From: Microbacterium murale
GTDB taxonomy: Bacteria; Actinomycetota; Actinomycetes; Actinomycetales; Microbacteriaceae
Direction of reading: 5' to 3'
Assembly: GCF_014635185.1 (NCBI RefSeq)
Contig: NZ_BMCM01000008.1
Coordinates: 48,097-112,096, forward strand
DNA length: 64,000 bases
Positions 59,773 through 64,000 of the stretch are shown in pieces (the stretch's first letter is position 1; each line of letters begins with the position of its first letter). A program made the translations under genes and the position numbers. A model generated the notes under the pieces. The model was not told where the DNA came from, made no database searches, and worked only from the letters and a program-made list of their open reading frames with translations.

Positions 59773-61031
59773 TGACCGCAGAGACGCTGCCCGCATCGCC
59801 CGAGATCGCCCGTGACGCCGGATGGCGCGACATCGCGGCGGTCATCGGCGCGCGCGTCGGCGCCCGTCTGCAGAAGATCGCGAGTGTCATCCGGCCGCTC
59901 GCGTGGGTGCTCATGGCCCTCGCGCTCGTGTTCTGGATCGTCGGTGTCAGCCTGGGCTGGAGCGAGCTGACCCTCGCCGCCGTCATCGTGGCGCTCACGC
60001 TGATCCTGTGCGCACTGTTCCTCATCGGACGCACCGAGTACGACGTCACCCTCGACCTCGCCCGCACGCGGGTCGTCGTCGGCGAACGCGCAGTCGGCGC
60101 ACTCACGCTGTCGAACCCCGGCAGTCGAGCCATCCTGCCCTCCCGCGTCGTGCTGCCCGTCGGAGGGGGACGCGGTGAGTTCGGCATCCAGCGACTCTCG
60201 CCGGGGGAGAAGGCCGAAGAGCTGTTCGCGATCCCCACCCAGCATCGCGGCGTGGTCAAGGTCGGCCCGGTCAGTGTCGTCCGCGGCGATCCGTTCGGCC
60301 TGTTCGAGCGCGCACATCGCCGTGACGACCCCGTCGACCTCTTCGTCCACCCGCAGACGGTGCTGTTCGACGGCCAGTCGCTCGGGTTCCTCCGCGACCT
60401 CGAGGGTCTTCCCGCCGCAGACCTCTCGCGCGACGACGTCTCATTCCACGCGCTCAACGAGTATCAGCCCGGCGACGACCTGCGCCATGTGCACTGGCGA
60501 TCGACCGCTCGCACCGGCGTGATGATGGTGCGCCAGTACGAGGAGACCCGGCGCTCGCACTTCGTGATCGGACTCTCCCGCTCGAGCGGCGACTACGCGA
60601 CCTCCCAGGACTTCGAACTCGGCATCTCGGTCGCGGGCTCCGTCGGTCTGCGTGCCATCCGCGACTCCCAGCGCGTCGACGTGCGCGTGCAGGGGCGCGA
60701 GCTGCGCGCCGGCACCGGCAAGCAGTTCCTCGACTCGCTCGCCGCCGTCGAACCCAGCAAGCCCCGTGAAGGCGGGCTCTCCGATCTCAGCGGAGTGATC
60801 GCCGCTACCGCGCCGCTTGCGAGCGTCGTCGTGCTGGTGTGCGGCACCAAAGTGTCCAATGAAGACCTGCGCCTCGCCTGCGCCCGGCTCCCGTACGGTG
60901 CCAGAGTGATCGTCGTCGTCGCCGACACCACCGTCGATATGCCCGCACTCCGCCAGATCGGCGAGGCCGCCGTCGTGAGCGTCGGTGCACTGCAGCAGAT
61001 ACCCCTCGCTCTTCAGAAGGTCCTCGCATGA
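59772..61031 (+). CDS. DUF58 domain protein
   Basis: A 419-residue protein with two helices near residues 37-80 (PLAWVLMALALVFWIVGV and the next) and a cytosolic or periplasm-facing VWA-like region. The DUF58 signature is YQPGDDLRHVHWRSTARTGVMMVRQYEE near residue 230, preceded by VVKVGPVSVVRGDPFGLFERAHR. ATG 59772 shares one base with the moxR stop (TGATG). DUF58 proteins are the regular partners of MoxR ATPases. The start at 59772 is preferred because the longer in-frame reading would overlap moxR by about 180 bp. Confidence 0.93.
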   Translation: MTAETLPASPEIARDAGWRDIAAVIGARVGARLQKIASVIRPLAWVLMALALVFWIVGVSLGWSELTLAAVIVALTLILCALFLIGRTEYDVTLDLARTRVVVGERAVGALTLSNPGSRAILPSRVVLPVGGGRGEFGIQRLSPGEKAEELFAIPTQHRGVVKVGPVSVVRGDPFGLFERAHRRDDPVDLFVHPQTVLFDGQSLGFLRDLEGLPAADLSRDDVSFHALNEYQPGDDLRHVHWRSTARTGVMMVRQYEETRRSHFVIGLSRSSGDYATSQDFELGISVAGSVGLRAIRDSQRVDVRVQGRELRAGTGKQFLDSLAAVEPSKPREGGLSDLSGVIAATAPLASVVVLVCGTKVSNEDLRLACARLPYGARVIVVVADTTVDMPALRQIGEAAVVSVGALQQIPLALQKVLA

Positions 61032-63433
61032 GCGCCACCACGGCACAGGTGCACACGAGTGCGCCCGTGATCCCCGTGCGCCGCTGGATCCTCGACATCG
61101 TGGCTGTCCTGGTGCTGCTCGGCGTCTCGATCGCGGGCTTCTGGCCGAGCTTCGCTGGGGGGAGCTACCTCGGCGCGGCCATCGGTGGCACGTTCCTCGG
61201 CATCGCGATCGCCGCAGTCGCGGCATGGCGGCGATGGGGCATCCTCATCATTGCCGGGCTCACCGTGCTGACCTACTTCGTCTTCGGTGGCGCGTTCGCC
61301 TTGCCCCACACGGCGATCATCGGCGTCATCCCGTCCCTCGACACGCTGCGACAGCTCGCCGTCGGGGTCGTCACGTCATGGAAGCAGTTGCTGACGACGG
61401 TGGCGCCGGTCTCCGGCGCCGACGGGCATTTCATCGTGCCGTTCCTGCTCATGCTGGTCATCGCGGTGGTCACGGCATCCCTCGCCCTGCGTCTCGCGCA
61501 GCCCGCCTGGGCGCTGATCCCCGCAGGGATTCTGCTCGCGGTCGTCATCGCCCTCGGTACGCCGCAACCGGCCGTGCCGGTCATCCAGGGCACCATCTTC
61601 GCGCTCGCCAGCATCACCTGGTTGGCGATGCGCCAGATATGGTCACCGCAGAACGCCGCGGTGTCGGTCGGCGAGGTCGATCCGGCTCGCGCGAACCAGA
61701 TGCGGATGCGGCGACTGCTCTCGGGCGCCGTGGTGCTCGTCGTCGCAGCCGGGGTCGGGGTGGCGACCAGCGCGTTCACCGCACCCGCAGAGGTGCGTCA
61801 CGTGCTGCGCGACACGATCATCCCGCCGTTCAACGTGCACGACTATCCCAGTGCCCTCCAGTCCTTCCGTGGTCACGTGCGCGACGATGCCGACAGCACG
61901 CTGTTCACCGTGCGCGGACTGCCGGAGGGCGCGCGCGTCCGACTCGCGGCCATGGACGAGTTCGACGGCCAGGTCATCAACGTCGTCGACGGCGGCCCCG
62001 GCTCATCCAGTGCGTTCACGCCCATCCGCTCGAACATGTCGCCCGACGCCGAGGGCGTACCCGTGACGCTGCAGTTCGACATCGACGGATACTCCGACGT
62101 GTGGGTTCCGCAGGCAGGATTCGTCTCGGAGTTCCGCTTCTCCGGCGACGACGGCGACGCACTGCGTCGCGGCACCTACTACAGCGCCGGCTCGGCCACC
62201 GCCGTGGCCACGCCAGGGCTCAGCAAGGGCGACAGTTACACCGTCGAGACGACGCTGCCCGCCGACTACAGCGACGAGCAGCTCGCCGAAGCGGAGTTCG
62301 GCGCCGTGCGGCTGCCGAAGAACGAGAACGTGCCGGAGGAGTTCACCTCCCTCGCCGGCGAGATCGTGTCGGATGCCGAGACCCCTGTCGAGCAGGTGCA
62401 GGCCCTGGAGACGTTCCTGTCCGAAGACGGCTTCTTCAGCCACGGTCTCGAGGGCGAGGTCATCTCACGCTCCGGCCACACCTCCGAACGCGTCTCCACC
62501 CTCATCGGCGGCGATCAGATGATCGGCGACGACGAGCAGTACGCCGTCACGATGGCGCTGCTCGCCGGCGAGGTCGGCATCCCCGCGCGCGTCGTGATGG
62601 GCTTCTACCCGGATGAGGAGCAGGCCGGGGCCGCAACATTCACGGCGACCGGCGACAACATCCACGCCTGGGTCGAGGTCAACTTCGACGGCTTCGGCTG
62701 GGTTCCGTTCGACCCGACGCCCCCGGAGGACCAGGTCCCGAACGATCAGAACACCAAGCCGCGCGCCGACCCCAAGCCGCAGGTGCTGCAGCCGCCACCC
62801 CCGCCGCAGGAGCCGGTCGACCTTCCCCCGACGCTGCCGGATGACCGCGAGTCCGAGGACGAATCGCTCAACATCGGCGGCATCATCCTCGCGATCCTCG
62901 CCATTGGAGGAATTTCGCTCGGCATCATCGCGCTGCTGGCCTCACCGTTCATCATCATCGGCGCGTGGAAGGCCTCGAGGCGCCGGTCGCGGCGGACAGC
63001 GGAGCGGACGGCGGATCGCATCGCGGGCGGATGGGACGAGCTCACCGACCGTGCCGTCGACTACGGCGCACCGCTCGCACCGGGGGCGACCCGTGGTGAA
63101 GAGGCGGTGCTGGTCGCCGAATCTCTGACCGTGCCGACCGTGACCACGCTCGCGCACCGTGCGGATGCCGAGGTCTTCGGGCCGAGCGATCCGAGCCCCG
63201 CCGACGTCGACGCCTTCTGGCAGCAGGTCGACGAGATCGTCGCAGGGCTCGGCAGCGAAGCAGGGTTCTGGAAGCGCACGAAGGCGCGGCTGAGCCTGCG
63301 CTCTCTGCTGGTCGGCTCCGCCATGTCGAACGGCTTCCAGGGGCTCAAGACCGCGGCAGCCGCGCGCGTTCGCCGAGAACCTGGCACCATCAAGAACAGC
63401 ACTTCCGAAGCACCCGAGAGTGAGACCCCATGA
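61028..63433 (+). CDS. TgpA-like transglutaminase-domain membrane protein lacking the catalytic Cys
   Basis: An 801-residue membrane protein. N-terminal block of about six helices (residues 20-260), an exported region, a transglutaminase-like domain at about 445-570, a Pro-rich stretch (PPPPPQEP near 592), one helix near 615-645, and a charged cytosolic tail. In the transglutaminase core the motif is G500-D-D502-EQYAVTMALLAGEVGIPARVVMGF: active enzymes have Cys where Asp502 stands. The His (HAWVEVNF) and Asp (PFDPTPP) of the triad are still there. So it is probably a non-catalytic binding domain. ATG overlaps the DUF58 stop by 4 bp. Confidence 0.9.
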   Translation: MSATTAQVHTSAPVIPVRRWILDIVAVLVLLGVSIAGFWPSFAGGSYLGAAIGGTFLGIAIAAVAAWRRWGILIIAGLTVLTYFVFGGAFALPHTAIIGVIPSLDTLRQLAVGVVTSWKQLLTTVAPVSGADGHFIVPFLLMLVIAVVTASLALRLAQPAWALIPAGILLAVVIALGTPQPAVPVIQGTIFALASITWLAMRQIWSPQNAAVSVGEVDPARANQMRMRRLLSGAVVLVVAAGVGVATSAFTAPAEVRHVLRDTIIPPFNVHDYPSALQSFRGHVRDDADSTLFTVRGLPEGARVRLAAMDEFDGQVINVVDGGPGSSSAFTPIRSNMSPDAEGVPVTLQFDIDGYSDVWVPQAGFVSEFRFSGDDGDALRRGTYYSAGSATAVATPGLSKGDSYTVETTLPADYSDEQLAEAEFGAVRLPKNENVPEEFTSLAGEIVSDAETPVEQVQALETFLSEDGFFSHGLEGEVISRSGHTSERVSTLIGGDQMIGDDEQYAVTMALLAGEVGIPARVVMGFYPDEEQAGAATFTATGDNIHAWVEVNFDGFGWVPFDPTPPEDQVPNDQNTKPRADPKPQVLQPPPPPQEPVDLPPTLPDDRESEDESLNIGGIILAILAIGGISLGIIALLASPFIIIGAWKASRRRSRRTAERTADRIAGGWDELTDRAVDYGAPLAPGATRGEEAVLVAESLTVPTVTTLAHRADAEVFGPSDPSPADVDAFWQQVDEIVAGLGSEAGFWKRTKARLSLRSLLVGSAMSNGFQGLKTAAAARVRREPGTIKNSTSEAPESETP

Positions 63434-64000
63434 CACAACTGGCGTTCGGCACCATCGCCCCGACGTCGCGGCGTGCCGTGGCATACATCATCGACGCCGC
63501 GATCGCGGCGGGGATCGGTATCGTCCTCGGCGTCGTGCTCATCATCTTCGCGACGCTCGCCGGACCCGATGGGATGCTGGGGGTGCTCGCCATCGGCGCG
63601 CCGGTGGTGTGGCTGCTCCTGGTCGGCTGGTTCGTGTTCTACACCTTCATGCAGGCCACGGGCGGCTCCATCGGCATGCGCACGCAGGGACTGCGCCTGG
63701 TCAAGGAGACCGATGGCACCCCGCTCGGGTTCGGACGCGCACTGCTGCGCAACGTCATCTTCGGGCTCGCAGCATCCATCGTCGTCGGTTACTTCACTCC
63801 GCTGTTCGACGGGTCGGGGCGTTTCCAGGGCTGGCACGACAAGGTCGCACGCGCGCTGATGATGGATGCGCGCGCCGGTGCCGCATCGGTCGCCGCGCCC
63901 CACACTCAGGCCATGAGCGTGCCGCCGCGGCCGGTGGCGCCCGACGCGGTGCCGCCGCTGCCGGGCCGCGCCGGTTCAGCACCGAACTTCTCGTTCCCCG
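63430..64000 (+). CDS. RDD family membrane protein (3' end outside window)
   Basis: The reading frame is open from ATG 63430 to the end of the window (190 codons). It opens MTQLAFGTIAPTSRRAVAYI with the RDD signature (SRRAVAYIIDAAIA), two to three helices, then GGSIGMRTQGLRLVKETDG and FQGWHDKVARALM, the second half of the RDD domain. From about residue 155 a Pro/Ala-rich tail begins. In related actinobacterial gene clusters such proteins may carry or precede an FHA domain; this cannot be seen here. It overlaps the TgpA gene by 4 bp (ATGA). Confidence 0.85.
   Translation, partial: MTQLAFGTIAPTSRRAVAYIIDAAIAAGIGIVLGVVLIIFATLAGPDGMLGVLAIGAPVVWLLLVGWFVFYTFMQATGGSIGMRTQGLRLVKETDGTPLGFGRALLRNVIFGLAASIVVGYFTPLFDGSGRFQGWHDKVARALMMDARAGAASVAAPHTQAMSVPPRPVAPDAVPPLPGRAGSAPNFSFP

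Overview
The window is 64 kb of high-GC, gene-dense DNA from an actinobacterium. Family content (DUF3073 protein, Rv2578c-type radical SAM protein, DUF222/HNH protein, HelD-like helicase, CrcB pair, IdeR/DtxR-type iron box) and codon use point to Microbacteriaceae, most likely a Microbacterium-like organism; this is inference from gene families, not a database match. No rRNA, tRNA, CRISPR array, phage or insertion sequence was seen. Most of the window looks like ordinary chromosome. Many genes carry a -10-like TANNNT hexamer only 6-7 bp before the start codon, so leaderless transcription appears common.

Layout. 1-5.0 kb: end of a membrane protein, a hypothetical protein, purM-purF-MFS transporter, DUF3073 protein. 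5.2-9.5 kb: universal stress protein, an autoregulated PadR/DUF4097 operon with twin palindromic operators, a TipA-like MerR regulator with a 19-bp-spacer promoter and a likely internal start, a membrane protein, a nitroreductase. 9.5-18 kb: FAD/Rieske oxidoreductase, fluoride channel pair, TetR regulator with an RND exporter, HelD-like protein. 18-24.4 kb: aldose-1-epimerase-like protein, DEAD-box RNA helicase with a structured leader and a long Arg/Asp repeat tail at its N-terminus, YaeQ-like protein, radical SAM protein, M15 peptidase. 24.5-26.4 kb: acyl-CoA dehydrogenase and a RHH/MazF toxin-antitoxin pair. 26.4-30.6 kb: ECF-type transporter (S, fused double ATPase, T) plus a siderophore-interacting protein, with an iron box inside the cluster. 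30.7-37.1 kb: CstA/BtsT-type carrier, YbdD-like protein, LytS/LytTR two-component system, DUF485-like protein and an ActP/MctC-like symporter, which together look like a pyruvate/monocarboxylate sensing and uptake unit. 37.2-47.4 kb: secreted subtilase, alpha/beta hydrolase with HEAT protein, DUF222/HNH protein, GNAT-pirin, RecQ, OsmC/Ohr. 47.4-52.5 kb: MetNIQ-like transporter, acyl-CoA oxidase-like protein, 3-methyladenine glycosylase.

52.7-64 kb holds the most unusual unit: a 2035-residue surface-type protein with many Ig/cadherin-like and Fn3 modules, followed with 1-4 bp overlaps by MoxR AAA+ ATPase, DUF58 protein, TgpA-like transglutaminase and RDD membrane protein genes, running off the window. 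The transglutaminase domain has Asp where the catalytic Cys belongs, so this looks like a non-enzymatic member of a membrane machine that may build or display the giant protein. The function of this cluster is inference.
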